Source: Bacteroidaceae bacterium
GTDB taxonomy: Bacteria; Bacteroidota; Bacteroidia; Bacteroidales; Bacteroidaceae
Reading direction: 5' to 3'
NCBI GenBank assembly: GCA_017469525.1
Contig: JAFUGG010000024.1
Span: 1 to 64,000 of the forward strand
Length of the DNA: 64,000 bases
Below, in pieces: positions 18,067 to 26,681 of the stretch (its first letter is position 1; every line of letters starts with the position of its first letter). The notes under the pieces were generated by a model. It worked only from the letters and a program-made list of their open reading frames with translations. It ran no database searches and was not told the DNA's origin. A program made the position numbers and the translations under genes.

Positions 18067-18154
18067 CACGTCTAGTCGACAAACCTGGCACGTTTAGTCG
18101 GCAAACCAGGCACGTCTATTGGGTGAATTAGGCGTGCCTGGCTGGGTGTCAGAA
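18067..18154. repeat. 22-bp-period array, site 5 (4 units)
   Basis: CACG at 18067, 18089 and 18111, and CGTG at 18133, are exactly 22 apart. The units read CACGTCTAGTCGACAAAC, CACGTTTAGTCGGCAAAC and similar, ending in CTGG or CAGG. A shorter 13-base repeat (CTGGGTGTCAGAA) follows at 18141-18170. It lies between two minus-strand genes. Confidence 0.85.
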
Positions 18155-18179
18155 CTGGGTATCAGAACTGGGCGGGGCT

Positions 18180-21100
18180 TTACATGAGAATCTCCACGGG
18201 GCCGAGCAAGCCTGACGGACGCAGCGGTGCCTGGGCCGACGGGCCGCCAATGACCCACGTCTTGCGCTTCTCTTTGGGCTGGCCGGCGTCATAGACGAGG
18301 CGGTTGAACCAGGTGCTGGTGACTTCCACCGTGATGGTGTTGCTGCCGCGACGCAAGAAGGGGGCGATGTCGGCTTGATAAGGTGCTGCCCAAAGCGTGT
18401 CGACTGTCTCTCCGTTCACTTTGACGACGGCTATCTCTTCCACCTCCCCCAGTCGGAGCAAGCACTGCCGGCTGCGGTTCAGCAGGTCGAACTGGACGGT
18501 CGTCTCGTAGATGGCAGTGCCGGAGAACGCCCTGCCTTCGTCGCTGAGCGGGAGGTCTTTCCATGGCTTGAGCTCGATGAGTGTGAGAGGCGATGTGATG
18601 CCCCATCCTTCGGGGAAGGTGAGGGTCCAGTTCTCCAGCAACCTGGATGTTGTGCGGCCTGCCTGCTTCTGGCGTTTGGGCTGTTTGTCGTGGCGGAAGA
18701 CGAGGAAGAACATCTCGCCGCGTTGCATGTCGAGACGCACGCGGGTGTATTCCCCGTCGGGTTCCGACTCGGCGAGTCGGACGCTGCCATTCGTTGGGTT
18801 CCACAGTTCGGCACGTCCTCTCTGCCGGAACGACACTTCGCCGCTGAAAGCCTGCTCCTTCTGCGGACAAATCATATACCAGTCTGCTTTGTCGGCACGC
18901 CGATGTAGCCAGCGCAGCTCCGTGGGCTTGACGTCGGGACGAAGGCCTATGCCTGCGAGAGCTTGCTGAAGCGATGCGATGGGTACGTCCTTGATGATGC
19001 GTCCGCCCTGTGCCTCCATCACTTGCAGACGCTGTTGCGTCTCGGGCAGGAGGCGCTTTGTGTCGGGAACCCAAAGCACGTCGTAGCTGATGCCGTCGGG
19101 TGTCATCCAGCGTCCCTTGCTTATCCTGAGGCGGAGCAAGAGGGCGTCGGTGTTGCAGTAATCGTAGGAAAAACCATTGGGGAAAGGCATGAGCTGGTCG
19201 GGCTTCTGCTCTATCTCGTCGCCGATGTACCAGAGGACGTTGCTCACGGGCTGTCCCTTCTCCAGCATAAAGGCGCAGCGGGCCAGGTATGTGTTGAAGC
19301 TCTTCATGAAGGGCCACCATGTCTGCTTTCGGAGGAACGGTGTGCCGATGCTTCCGCCGAATGATGTGCCGGGGAAGAAGCGGTCGGCGTCGGGATTGTG
19401 GGTGTAGGTGTGGAATACGGTGTGCGTTACGCCTTCCACCATGTTCTGACTCGCCACCTCGCGCAACATGCTGAGATGCTCGTCCCAGGTGAGGTCGAAG
19501 GAAGTGAAGGACTCTGCCGAGACGCGTGGCTTGCCGTAGAGGTGGGCTGCGGAGGCTGTCGGGCGGATGGGTTTATAGTTGCGGTTGGCGAGCCAATGGC
19601 TGAAGGGCTGCCAATACTCGCACATGGGCACGTCGGCATATTTGTAGTATTCCATCGGATCAGCAGGGAAGATGTCGCCTGCTGCCGTCTCGTAGCTGAC
19701 GGTCATGCCTTTCTCGTGGGCCATACGGCTCATTTGTCCGTAGAAGTTCTCCACGAAAAGGTCGTTGATGGTGCGCCTCCAGTCGGAGAGGAAACGGCTT
19801 GTCTGTTGCCTGTTCTCGACGACCCATCCGAAGACGGCGGGCAACCATTCGGTCAGTTCGTAGTGTCGTCGCTGCCGGAACTCCTCGGGCATGAAGCGTG
19901 TCCAAGTCTGTGTCTGGCACTCCCAACTGTCCATCAGCATGTTGTCAACGAGTCCCTGGAGCGGTCCGTCCGTGAGGCGGCCGATGTAGTTGCGGAACTG
20001 GAAGGCGACGAAGGCAGTGTCGAGCTTGTTGACTTCCCATCCCGTGGCCTCTGCAGGAGCCGGTCCGTTGCGATGTCCCGTGTTGACGTGGCCGATGCGG
20101 AGCACTATCCAGCGTCCCTGGGGAGCCGTCCAGCGGAGATGTCCGTCGGCCGGGAGCTTGTCCGAGAGGTTGAGGATGCTGGCTCGGGGTATGAAGCCGT
20201 TGCCGTTCTCGTTCATGTTCTCGGGCAGGGGGAGCAAGCTGCGGAGCGTCCAGGCTGACTCCATCTCCCAGTTATGACCTCTGGTGGCCGACGAGAAGCG
20301 CAGGCGCGAGAGTCGCATGTCGTGCTGGTTGGCGATTTCCAGAGTGTAGTCGCCGCCTGTTTGCTGCTGCGGCAGGGCGAAGGTCATGCCGTTGTCGCGG
20401 TCCTGCCAGTTGGCGAAGGGGAAGTCGGTGTCGAGCAGGACGCTTCCATCGGGCGTGAGGACGCGCAGATGGATGTCGGGCTGCACGCAGAAGGCGTGGT
20501 TGAAGCCGTCGATGGGGTTGAACTCTATGGAGCGGACTGCCTGTGCATCTTTCATCTTGACGCGTACGCGGTGGGGCTTCTGCCTGGTGGTGGGCTGGAG
20601 GGTGAAGGCGGAGTTCGGTTCGCCGCTCAGGAGTTTCTGCCACTCTGCCTGCAGCTCCTCTGCCTCCACGTTTTCCACTTGGCAGAAGGTGCCTGTGTCG
20701 CCTTCTGGAGCAGGGAATGCCAGCACGGCGATGTCCTGCCAGTTGCGCCACTCCTCCTTGTGCGGTACGGGCAGCTCGGTGTCGATGTCGGTGCCGCCTG
20801 TGATGTCGGTGCGCGAATAGCTGAGGTGACGCATGGCTTGCTCGGGCTTAATCCACGGACCGCCGCTTGTGGCCCATCCGGGACAGGTCTGCAGGCTGAA
20901 GCGCAAGCCGAGGCGATGGGCTTCCTCTGCGGTGAACTTGATGAGCGACTCCCACTTCGGGCTGAGGCACTCCACGTGTTCCTCCGTGCCCGGCCAGTCG
21001 GCGGCGTCGCCCATCTGCCCGTGGAAGAACTGTATACCCTGTATGCCGGAGGCGGCAATGGCTTCCAAGTCTTGGGTGATGCCTTCGCGTCGGATGTTGC

Positions 21101-21341
21101 CATTGATGAAGTGGAACCAAGTCTCGGGATAGAAGATGCGGTCTGGCTGCTTGAAGGAGGCGAGAACAGACCCTCTCCCGACCTCTCCCTTGTAGGGAGA
21201 GGAGTATATACCCTCCCCCTGCAAGGGGGAGTTGGAGGGGGTCCAGGAGCCAGAGGCTGTCTTATCTTTCGCCGTAATGTTTTCTATGCCAAGGCCAAAA
21301 GCCAGCAGAAGGAGCAGACAAAGGATGCTTGAGTGTTTCAT
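18180..21341 (-). CDS. GH106-type glycoside hydrolase (putative alpha-L-rhamnosidase)
   Basis: A 1053-residue secreted enzyme with a signal peptide (residues 1-24). Segments characteristic of GH106 are visible: WFHFINGNI, GIQGIQFFHGQMGD, LGLRFSLQTCPGWATSGGPW, and a C-terminal jelly-roll region (LLRLGEVEEIAVVKVNGE, LRPSGLLGPVEI). It probably trims rhamnose from plant or host polysaccharides in the periplasm. Odd: residues about 33-56 (TPSNSPLQGEG and SSPYKGEVGRG) are encoded by two palindromic elements inserted between signal peptide and domain. No SusC/D genes are nearby, so it is not in an obvious PUL. Confidence 0.85.
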   Translation of the reverse strand: MKHSSILCLLLLLAFGLGIENITAKDKTASGSWTPSNSPLQGEGIYSSPYKGEVGRGSVLASFKQPDRIFYPETWFHFINGNIRREGITQDLEAIAASGIQGIQFFHGQMGDAADWPGTEEHVECLSPKWESLIKFTAEEAHRLGLRFSLQTCPGWATSGGPWIKPEQAMRHLSYSRTDITGGTDIDTELPVPHKEEWRNWQDIAVLAFPAPEGDTGTFCQVENVEAEELQAEWQKLLSGEPNSAFTLQPTTRQKPHRVRVKMKDAQAVRSIEFNPIDGFNHAFCVQPDIHLRVLTPDGSVLLDTDFPFANWQDRDNGMTFALPQQQTGGDYTLEIANQHDMRLSRLRFSSATRGHNWEMESAWTLRSLLPLPENMNENGNGFIPRASILNLSDKLPADGHLRWTAPQGRWIVLRIGHVNTGHRNGPAPAEATGWEVNKLDTAFVAFQFRNYIGRLTDGPLQGLVDNMLMDSWECQTQTWTRFMPEEFRQRRHYELTEWLPAVFGWVVENRQQTSRFLSDWRRTINDLFVENFYGQMSRMAHEKGMTVSYETAAGDIFPADPMEYYKYADVPMCEYWQPFSHWLANRNYKPIRPTASAAHLYGKPRVSAESFTSFDLTWDEHLSMLREVASQNMVEGVTHTVFHTYTHNPDADRFFPGTSFGGSIGTPFLRKQTWWPFMKSFNTYLARCAFMLEKGQPVSNVLWYIGDEIEQKPDQLMPFPNGFSYDYCNTDALLLRLRISKGRWMTPDGISYDVLWVPDTKRLLPETQQRLQVMEAQGGRIIKDVPIASLQQALAGIGLRPDVKPTELRWLHRRADKADWYMICPQKEQAFSGEVSFRQRGRAELWNPTNGSVRLAESEPDGEYTRVRLDMQRGEMFFLVFRHDKQPKRQKQAGRTTSRLLENWTLTFPEGWGITSPLTLIELKPWKDLPLSDEGRAFSGTAIYETTVQFDLLNRSRQCLLRLGEVEEIAVVKVNGETVDTLWAAPYQADIAPFLRRGSNTITVEVTSTWFNRLVYDAGQPKEKRKTWVIGGPSAQAPLRPSGLLGPVEILM
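21169..21242. repeat. two in-frame palindromic elements in the GH106 gene
   Basis: CCTCTCCCTTGTAGGGAGAGG at 21182-21202 and a CCCTCCCCCTGCAAGGGGG palindrome at 21211-21230 with its GAGTTGGAGGGGG flank. They encode the spacer after the signal peptide. Confidence 0.75.
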
Positions 21342-21411
21342 TTGCGCAGATGATTGTCGTTATTGCTTTGCAAAGATACGAAATAAAAGTGAGAAACGGA
21401 AGGCTGGAAAC

Positions 21412-21452
21412 GAAAAATTGTGGCGGACACGCTGTGCATCCGCCACAATCCT
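21412..21452 (-). terminator. terminator downstream of the HU-like gene
   Basis: Minus-strand stem ATTGTGGCGGA / TCCGCCACAAT with an 11-base loop, followed by TTTTTCG. A further CCCCTCTC/GAGAGGGG palindrome lies at about 21476-21497, between the terminator and the HU stop. Confidence 0.75.
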
Positions 21453-21511
21453 GCTGCCGGAAATTCCTACTCCCTTCCCCTCTCACGCCGGAGAGGGGTT
21501 AGGAGTGAGGG

Positions 21512-21973
21512 TTACTCAAGCCCCTGGATGGTGTCCTCGTTGCGTATGACCTCGATGGCATCAGCCTGCGCCTCTCGGCTGGCTACGAGCTGGAAGGTGG
21601 CATCGTCGCGCAGGTTGCGGAACTTCTTGCCGGGGACCCAGCGGGCGTTGACGGCCTTGATGTTGTTGGCCGTGAAGTCGTCGGTGGTCTTTGCCCCAAC
21701 GGTGTTGAGCTCCACGTGGAAGCGCCCCATGTCGCCGAACTGCACGCTGTTGCCAGCCAGAAGCTGCTCGCGCAGGCAAGCCACAGCGTCCTTCAGGATG
21801 CCGCAGATGGCTCCGGCGGAGAAGGGTGAGTTGTGGTCGGCAATGTGCTGGCAGAAGTCGTCGAAGCTGAGGGCTTCGTGGATCTGGGAGGTGCCGTAAG
21901 CTTTTGTCTCCTTGATGTCGGCCTTCTTGGTGCCGGGCTTTGAACCTGCAATGTAAATGCTGTAGTTAATCAT
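21512..21973 (-). CDS. HU-family DNA-binding protein (HU-HIG type)
   Basis: A 153-residue protein starting MINYSIYIAGSKPGTKK, with an HU-like fold: helix-rich N-terminal half (FDDFCQHIADHNSPFSAGAICGILKDAVACL) then strand QFGDMGRFHVEL. The C-terminal tail is acidic and polar. This is the Bacteroidales HU-HIG group, common near repeats and mobile regions, rather than a canonical 90-residue HU. It is divergent from the CHC2/TOPRIM gene, with a 22-bp array and a duplicated non-coding module between them. Its own transcript ends at the hairpin at 21412-21452. Confidence 0.85.
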   Translation of the reverse strand: MINYSIYIAGSKPGTKKADIKETKAYGTSQIHEALSFDDFCQHIADHNSPFSAGAICGILKDAVACLREQLLAGNSVQFGDMGRFHVELNTVGAKTTDDFTANNIKAVNARWVPGKKFRNLRDDATFQLVASREAQADAIEVIRNEDTIQGLE

Positions 21974-22058
21974 AGTCTTTAAGTTTTGAAGTTAATGTTT
22001 TGTGTTGATTGTTCTCTGGTGTCGTCCCGCCAGGCTACTGCAGTCTAACCTGCGGCTG

Positions 22059-22131
22059 CAACACGCTTGAAATGCGAGCCCAACACGCTTGGGCGGAATC
22101 TGCAACACGTTGAATTGGCCAGGTTAACGTG
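22059..22131. repeat. 22-bp-period array, site 6 (3 clear units plus 1)
   Basis: CAACACG starts at 22059, 22081 and 22103, each 22 apart; a diverged TTAACGTG follows in phase near 22125. The unit core is CAACACGCTTG. The array is part of a larger module also found near 34.5 kb, where the same core appears as CAAGCGTGTTG. Confidence 0.85.
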
Positions 22132-22139
22132 TTGCGTCT

Positions 22140-22345
22140 TCAGGAGGCTCACGCTATTATATACAGGGCACCCCCCTTTTTTTTAACCCCAAGGGCGTTA
22201 AATAATGTTAAAACGCAACTTTTTTTTTATTTTTTTTGCCTCAGGGGTTAAAAAATAGGGGTTTTGCTGTATATATAGACAAAGGCTTCATGGAGGAATG
22301 GCTTTAGAAGAATACTCCTACTAAGCCTTTTATACATTCCAAAAA
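22140..22345. other. non-coding module copy 1 (duplicated at 34.5 kb)
   Basis: Read on the minus strand, this copy has GGAATGTATAAAAGGCTT (22323-22340), then TATATATACA with ACCCC-T(n)-AACCCC, then the 22-bp array. Poly-C/poly-T runs (CACCCCCCTTTTTTTT at 22169-22184) and long T tracts dominate the middle. The same order of blocks is seen on the plus strand at 34483-34880. No ORF or known RNA was recognised. Confidence 0.6.
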
Positions 22346-22371
22346 CATTATTAATTTTAAAACTAACAACA

Positions 22372-23349
22372 ATGATGAAAAACTCCATCAGCCAGTTGGA
22401 GCTTGACCAGCTACGCAAGCTCCCAATCGAGAACGTGGCAGAGCGACTCGGACTCTCCGTCTATCTGCACAAGAGCCGTTGCCCCTTCCACGACGACCAC
22501 ACTCCGAGCCTCTACTACAACATCCGCAACCACACCTACCGCTGCTTTGCCTGCGGCGAACACGGCAACGTCATCGGGCTGGCCAGGAAGCTCATGCCCC
22601 AGAAATCCTTCCGCAAGGTCTGCCAATGGCTTGCACAGGAGTACGGCATCGCACTGCAAAGCCTGGAAGCCACAGCCACAAAGCACGTACCACGCTCCAC
22701 GCAGCATGAAGCCGTGCCCTTCGACGCCCAGTTTCAGAGCCGCTTCTTCGAGCATCCGCAACTCTCCGACAAAGCCCGCGTCTTCCTCTTCCAAGAGCGA
22801 CTGCTGAACCCCGCCGTCGTCAAGTACTGCCGTCTGAACTCGCTCGCCGACTGGCTGCAGATTCCCTACTACAGCAGCGACGGGCAGCTCGTGGGCACAC
22901 AGCGGCGCTACATGGCAGACGACGGCAACAGGCCACGCTTCCTCTTCTACAAAGGCTCGGAGTGCCGGCTCTACAACTTGCCCGTCCTGGGGACGCTGCA
23001 ACCCAGGGAAGACCTCTACATCGCCGAGGGACCAAGCGACTGCTGGGCCATGCTCTCCGCAGGCCACAAAGCCATCGCCATCTCCTCAGCAACGATGCTC
23101 GACAGAAACCAACTGCAAAGGGAACTACTCGCAGCACGCATCCCGCAGAACCGAAACATGCTGCACGTCTATCCGGACCGCGACGAAGCAGGGGAAAAAC
23201 TCTTCCGCAGGCTCTTCTCCGTGACGAAGGAAGCAGGCATCCCGCTCGTCCGCCACGAATTGCCGGAGGGCTGCAAGGACTTCTCCGACTACTGGATTCG
23301 GCAGAACACTAAGGGCGGCTCGGCCCTGCCATCACCTCCTGCATGCTGA
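22372..23349 (+). CDS. CHC2 zinc-finger / TOPRIM primase-like protein
   Basis: A 325-residue protein with an N-terminal DnaG-type zinc finger (C37PFH40 ... C58FAC61) and a TOPRIM domain (YIAEGPSDCW near residue 220, then YPDRDEAGE near residue 264). It lacks the DnaB-interacting C-terminal domain, so it is not the housekeeping primase. Such proteins are frequent on Bacteroidales mobile elements. It is divergent from the HU-like gene, which may mark an old element. Its last 41 bases overlap the converging cyclo-ligase gene, an unusual tail-to-tail overlap. Confidence 0.85.
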   Translation: MMKNSISQLELDQLRKLPIENVAERLGLSVYLHKSRCPFHDDHTPSLYYNIRNHTYRCFACGEHGNVIGLARKLMPQKSFRKVCQWLAQEYGIALQSLEATATKHVPRSTQHEAVPFDAQFQSRFFEHPQLSDKARVFLFQERLLNPAVVKYCRLNSLADWLQIPYYSSDGQLVGTQRRYMADDGNRPRFLFYKGSECRLYNLPVLGTLQPREDLYIAEGPSDCWAMLSAGHKAIAISSATMLDRNQLQRELLAARIPQNRNMLHVYPDRDEAGEKLFRRLFSVTKEAGIPLVRHELPEGCKDFSDYWIRQNTKGGSALPSPPAC

Positions 23350-23902
23350 CGTCATGGCTGTCGGCAGGAACCTCATCGAGAAGCTGGAACGAGAAGCAGA
23401 CGCCCACCAGACGGGCCTCAGGCAGCCTGGGCAGCAGACGGTCGTAGTAGCCCCGTCCGCGTCCCAGCCTGTGCCCCGACCTGTCAAACGCCATGCCGGG
23501 AATGATGGCCAGCTCTATCTCGCCGTACTGCTCCGAGGGAAACAAAGGGCCCGTCGGCTCCATGATGCCGAAAGCACCCTCCCTCAAGGACGCCTCGCCC
23601 TCGTAGAGACGCAACTCAAGCTCATCGCCCCTCACCACAGGCAGCAGGACGCGCTTGCCGCTCTCGAAGGCAACCCGTATCAGAAGCCTCACGTCCACCT
23701 CGTCGGCCAATGGGTAATAAAGCAGCAGAGTGCCTGCCTCCCGCCACCAGGCAGAAGCAAGCACTCCGTCATTTGCCAGTTCAGACATCGCCGCCAGCTC
23801 GGCAGCAGTATGCCTGCTCTTCTGTTCGCGTATGTATTGGCGCAGAGAAGATTTGGAGACGCCCTCTAACTCCCCCTTGAAGGGGGTTGGGTCTTCTTTC
23901 AT
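23309..23902 (-). CDS. 5-formyltetrahydrofolate cyclo-ligase
   Basis: ATP-dependent conversion of 5-formyl-THF to methenyl-THF. ATG 23902 overlaps the stop of the upstream GH109 gene (ATGA) and gives 197 residues. Motifs are SLRQYIREQK, LLYYPLADEVD, IIPGMAFDRSGHRLGRGRGYYDR (read in pieces) and VGVCFSFQ. Odd: residues about 4-16 (DPTPFKGELEGVS) come from a palindromic element, so the original N-terminus is probably extended or replaced. Its 3' end overlaps the converging CHC2 gene by 41 bases. Confidence 0.9.
   Translation of the reverse strand: MKEDPTPFKGELEGVSKSSLRQYIREQKSRHTAAELAAMSELANDGVLASAWWREAGTLLLYYPLADEVDVRLLIRVAFESGKRVLLPVVRGDELELRLYEGEASLREGAFGIMEPTGPLFPSEQYGEIELAIIPGMAFDRSGHRLGRGRGYYDRLLPRLPEARLVGVCFSFQLLDEVPADSHDVSMQEVMAGPSRP
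23861..23892. repeat. in-frame palindromic element in the cyclo-ligase gene
   Basis: GCCCTCTAACTCCCCCTTGA followed by AGGGGGTTGGG. It encodes the N-terminal PTPFKGELEGV of the cyclo-ligase. Confidence 0.75.
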
Positions 23903-25476
23903 TTCTTCTTTGCAGCCTTCTCCTTGGCTTTGTCGTACTCCTCCCACAGCTTTTTCTTTGCACAGAGGTCCTTCTGGGCCTGAGTGCTGGCTTCAGCTGC
24001 GGCCTGAGCAGCGGCTTCGTCCTCAGCCTTTGCCCAAGCAAACTGGAAGCCCGGCATTACGTCCCAATAGCCACGGGTAAAGTCGGGGAAAGCAACGGAA
24101 CAGCAATTGTTGTCCATCGAAAGCGCTCCCAGCTCGGCAAGACAGCACCACTCGGCCAGGTCGTAAACGTCCATGTCGAGGGGCAGACCGTTTTGCAGGC
24201 AGTAAACAAGGCGCGCGTCCATGAAGAAGTCCATGCCGCCGTGACCGCCTACCTTCTGAGCCATCTCGCCATACTTCTTGATGATGGGGTGCTGATACTT
24301 GGCTACAAGAGCATCTTGTTCAGCCTTCGGCAGGAAGCCATGCGAGCTGAGGTCGTCCACCTTGGGAGCAACGCCGCTGGCAGAAAGCTGGCTCTTGTCG
24401 AGAGCATAGTGCTGCTCGGGATACTTAGTAGCATAGCCCTTCGTTCCAGTCAGCTTGTAGAGGCGGTTATAGGGCTGAGGATTCATGACATTATGCTGAA
24501 TCTCAACAACCTTACCGTTTGCCGTACGCATCAATGTCGTGGTGTGGTCGCCATTGCGGAACTCTGCGCAGGGACGGCCTGTGGTCTTCTCCACCAATTC
24601 CTTGCCGTGCGAGCTCTTGGTATCCATAGCAACCAACGTCGTGAAACGGTCGCCACGATGGATATCCATAGCAAGAGCAACGGGACCAAGGCCGTGAGTG
24701 GCATAGACATCACCGCGATTCTCTTTGTTATACTTCAGTCGCCAATGCAGGTTCTGGATGTCGCTGCCGTCGGGATTCTTCCAGTAATAAGCCCAGAAGT
24801 CGTCGAGATTGTGGATGTAAGCACCCTCGCCACGCAGCACTTCACCGAAGACGCCCTGCTGAGCCATGTTGAGCGTGTTGAGCTCATACCAGTCGTAGCA
24901 GCAGTTCTCCAGTATCATGCAGTGCAGACGCGTCTTCTCGCTGAGGTTGATAAGCTCCCAGCACTGCTCGAGGTTCATGGCGCTGGGCACCTCGATGGCC
25001 GTGTGCTTGCCGTTTTCAAGAGCACACTTGGCAACAGGGAAGTGATGGTCCCAGTCGGTTGCTACATACACGAGGTCGACGTCAGGACGCTTGCAAAGCT
25101 CCTCGTAACCTTTCTCGCCGCTATAGATAGCTGCTGGCGGCAGACCTGCCTTGCGGAGGTACTTCTGGCAAGCCTCGGCGCGAGCCTCGACATAGTCGCA
25201 AAGGGCCACAATCTGAACGCCGGGGATGTAGGTAAAACGCTCCACGGCACCTGGGCCACGCATGCCCAGACCGACGAAAGCCACGCGGACCGTCGCCATC
25301 TTGGGAGCCGTCAGGCCGAGCACATTCTGCTGTCCGGCAGGACGAGTCGGCGTTTCAACTACGAGGGTACCTTTGTCCCAGTGCGTCTTGGTGCTGGGAC
25401 TGAGACTTTGCGCCATGGAAGAAGCGCAGATAAGAGTTGCCGCAACAATGACGGCAGAGAGATGTTTGATGTTCAT
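23899..25476 (-). CDS. Gfo/Idh/MocA family, GH109-like glycosidase
   Basis: ATG 25476 (MNIKHLSAVIV) gives about 525 residues with a signal peptide ending near ASSMAQ. The NAD-binding segment RVAFVGLGMRGPGAVERF, DWDHHFPVAKCALENGKHTAIEVP and GRPCAEFRNGDHTTT point to the GH109 group, where tightly bound NAD supports removal of alpha-N-acetylgalactosamine. Export suggests action on host glycans. The C-terminus is a Lys/Ala/Glu-rich coil (AKEKAAKKK). It is followed without a gap by the cyclo-ligase. A TTG further upstream could extend the frame but would precede the signal peptide. Confidence 0.85.
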   Translation of the reverse strand: MNIKHLSAVIVAATLICASSMAQSLSPSTKTHWDKGTLVVETPTRPAGQQNVLGLTAPKMATVRVAFVGLGMRGPGAVERFTYIPGVQIVALCDYVEARAEACQKYLRKAGLPPAAIYSGEKGYEELCKRPDVDLVYVATDWDHHFPVAKCALENGKHTAIEVPSAMNLEQCWELINLSEKTRLHCMILENCCYDWYELNTLNMAQQGVFGEVLRGEGAYIHNLDDFWAYYWKNPDGSDIQNLHWRLKYNKENRGDVYATHGLGPVALAMDIHRGDRFTTLVAMDTKSSHGKELVEKTTGRPCAEFRNGDHTTTLMRTANGKVVEIQHNVMNPQPYNRLYKLTGTKGYATKYPEQHYALDKSQLSASGVAPKVDDLSSHGFLPKAEQDALVAKYQHPIIKKYGEMAQKVGGHGGMDFFMDARLVYCLQNGLPLDMDVYDLAEWCCLAELGALSMDNNCCSVAFPDFTRGYWDVMPGFQFAWAKAEDEAAAQAAAEASTQAQKDLCAKKKLWEEYDKAKEKAAKKK

Positions 25477-25607
25477 TATTATTAGTTTTAGCAATTTTGC
25501 ACGGCAAAGATAGTAAAAGTTTCCTAATCTCGCACGCTTTTCCTACAAAAGAAGTGAAAAAAGGCAACTTTTTCCCTTTATTGGCCTCCCATTACATAAT
25601 AATAATG

Positions 25608-25615
25608 TATCTTTG
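25608..25615 (+). promoter_or_regulatory. -7 promoter box of rlmN
   Basis: TATCTTTG ending 20 bases before the rlmN ATG. No -33 at ideal spacing is visible. Confidence 0.55.
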
Positions 25616-25634
25616 CAAGATAAAACGGCTCAAA

Positions 25635-26660
25635 ATGGAGAAAAGCAAACTGCTCGGCATGACAATGGAGGAACTGAAGGCTGTCGCCACGGAGGTGGGG
25701 CTGCCGCGTTTCGCCGCGAAACAAATGGCTGAGTGGATTTACGGCAAGCACGTCCGCAGCATCGACGAGATGACCAACCTCTCGCTGAGTGGCAGGTCAG
25801 CCCTGGCAGAACGCTACGAAATAGGATGCAAAGAGCCGAGCAACATCCAGAAGAGCGTTGACGGCACGGCAAAGTACCTCTTCCCGACAGGAAACGGGAA
25901 GCTGGTGGAGAGCGTGTTCATCCCCGACAACGACCGCGCGACGCTCTGCGTGAGCAGTCAGGTGGGTTGCCGCATGGGTTGCCGCTTCTGCATGACAGGC
26001 AGGCAAGGCTTCGGAGGAAACCTCACCACGACCGACATCCTGAACCAAGTCTACTCGGTGCCTGGCAGTGAACGGCTCACCAACATCGTCTTCATGGGAC
26101 AGGGCGAGCCGATGGACAACCTGGACGCTGTACTTCAAGCCACCAGTCTGCTTACCGCTCCCTATGGCTGGGCATGGAGTCCGAAGCGCATCACGGTATC
26201 GACAGTGGGCGTAAGGAAAGGCGTGGAACGTTTCCTTCAGGAGAGCGACTGCCACCTTGCCATCAGCCTGCACAACCCCTTCCCCGAGGAACGCCTCCAG
26301 ATGATGCCGGCAGAGAAGGCTCTCGGATTGCAGGAACTGCTGAGCCTGCTGAGGCAACACGACTGGAGCCATCAACGTAGGCTTAGTTTCGAATACATCG
26401 TCTTTGGCGGAATGAACGACACGGAGCGTCACGCACGCGAGCTGGTGCGTCTGCTTGCACCGCTGGAATGCCGTGTAAACCTGATACGCTTCCACGAGAT
26501 TCCCGACACGCCGTTCAAGGGCGCTTCGGAGGAGAAGATGCTTTGGCTGCGCGACTACCTGACTAAGCATGGCGTGACCTGCACCATTCGAGCCAGCCGC
26601 GGACAGGACATCTACGCCGCCTGCGGACTGTTGCATAGCAAAGTGAAAAGTGAAGAGTGA
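25635..26660 (+). CDS. rlmN: 23S rRNA (A2503-C2)/tRNA methyltransferase
   Basis: Radical-SAM enzyme that methylates A2503 of 23S rRNA and A37 of tRNAs. ATG 25635 (MEKSKLLGMTMEELK) gives 341 residues; it lies just after the promoter, and upstream in-frame codons are not family-like. The radical-SAM cysteines are C112, C116 and C119 (GCRMGCRFCMTG), and the C-terminal methyl-carrier cysteine is in GQDIYAACG. It heads a plus-strand run of genes reaching secG, an order I recall from other Bacteroidales. Confidence 0.95.
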   Translation: MEKSKLLGMTMEELKAVATEVGLPRFAAKQMAEWIYGKHVRSIDEMTNLSLSGRSALAERYEIGCKEPSNIQKSVDGTAKYLFPTGNGKLVESVFIPDNDRATLCVSSQVGCRMGCRFCMTGRQGFGGNLTTTDILNQVYSVPGSERLTNIVFMGQGEPMDNLDAVLQATSLLTAPYGWAWSPKRITVSTVGVRKGVERFLQESDCHLAISLHNPFPEERLQMMPAEKALGLQELLSLLRQHDWSHQRRLSFEYIVFGGMNDTERHARELVRLLAPLECRVNLIRFHEIPDTPFKGASEEKMLWLRDYLTKHGVTCTIRASRGQDIYAACGLLHSKVKSEE

Positions 26661-26681
26661 ATAATAATAGTAACCTGTATT

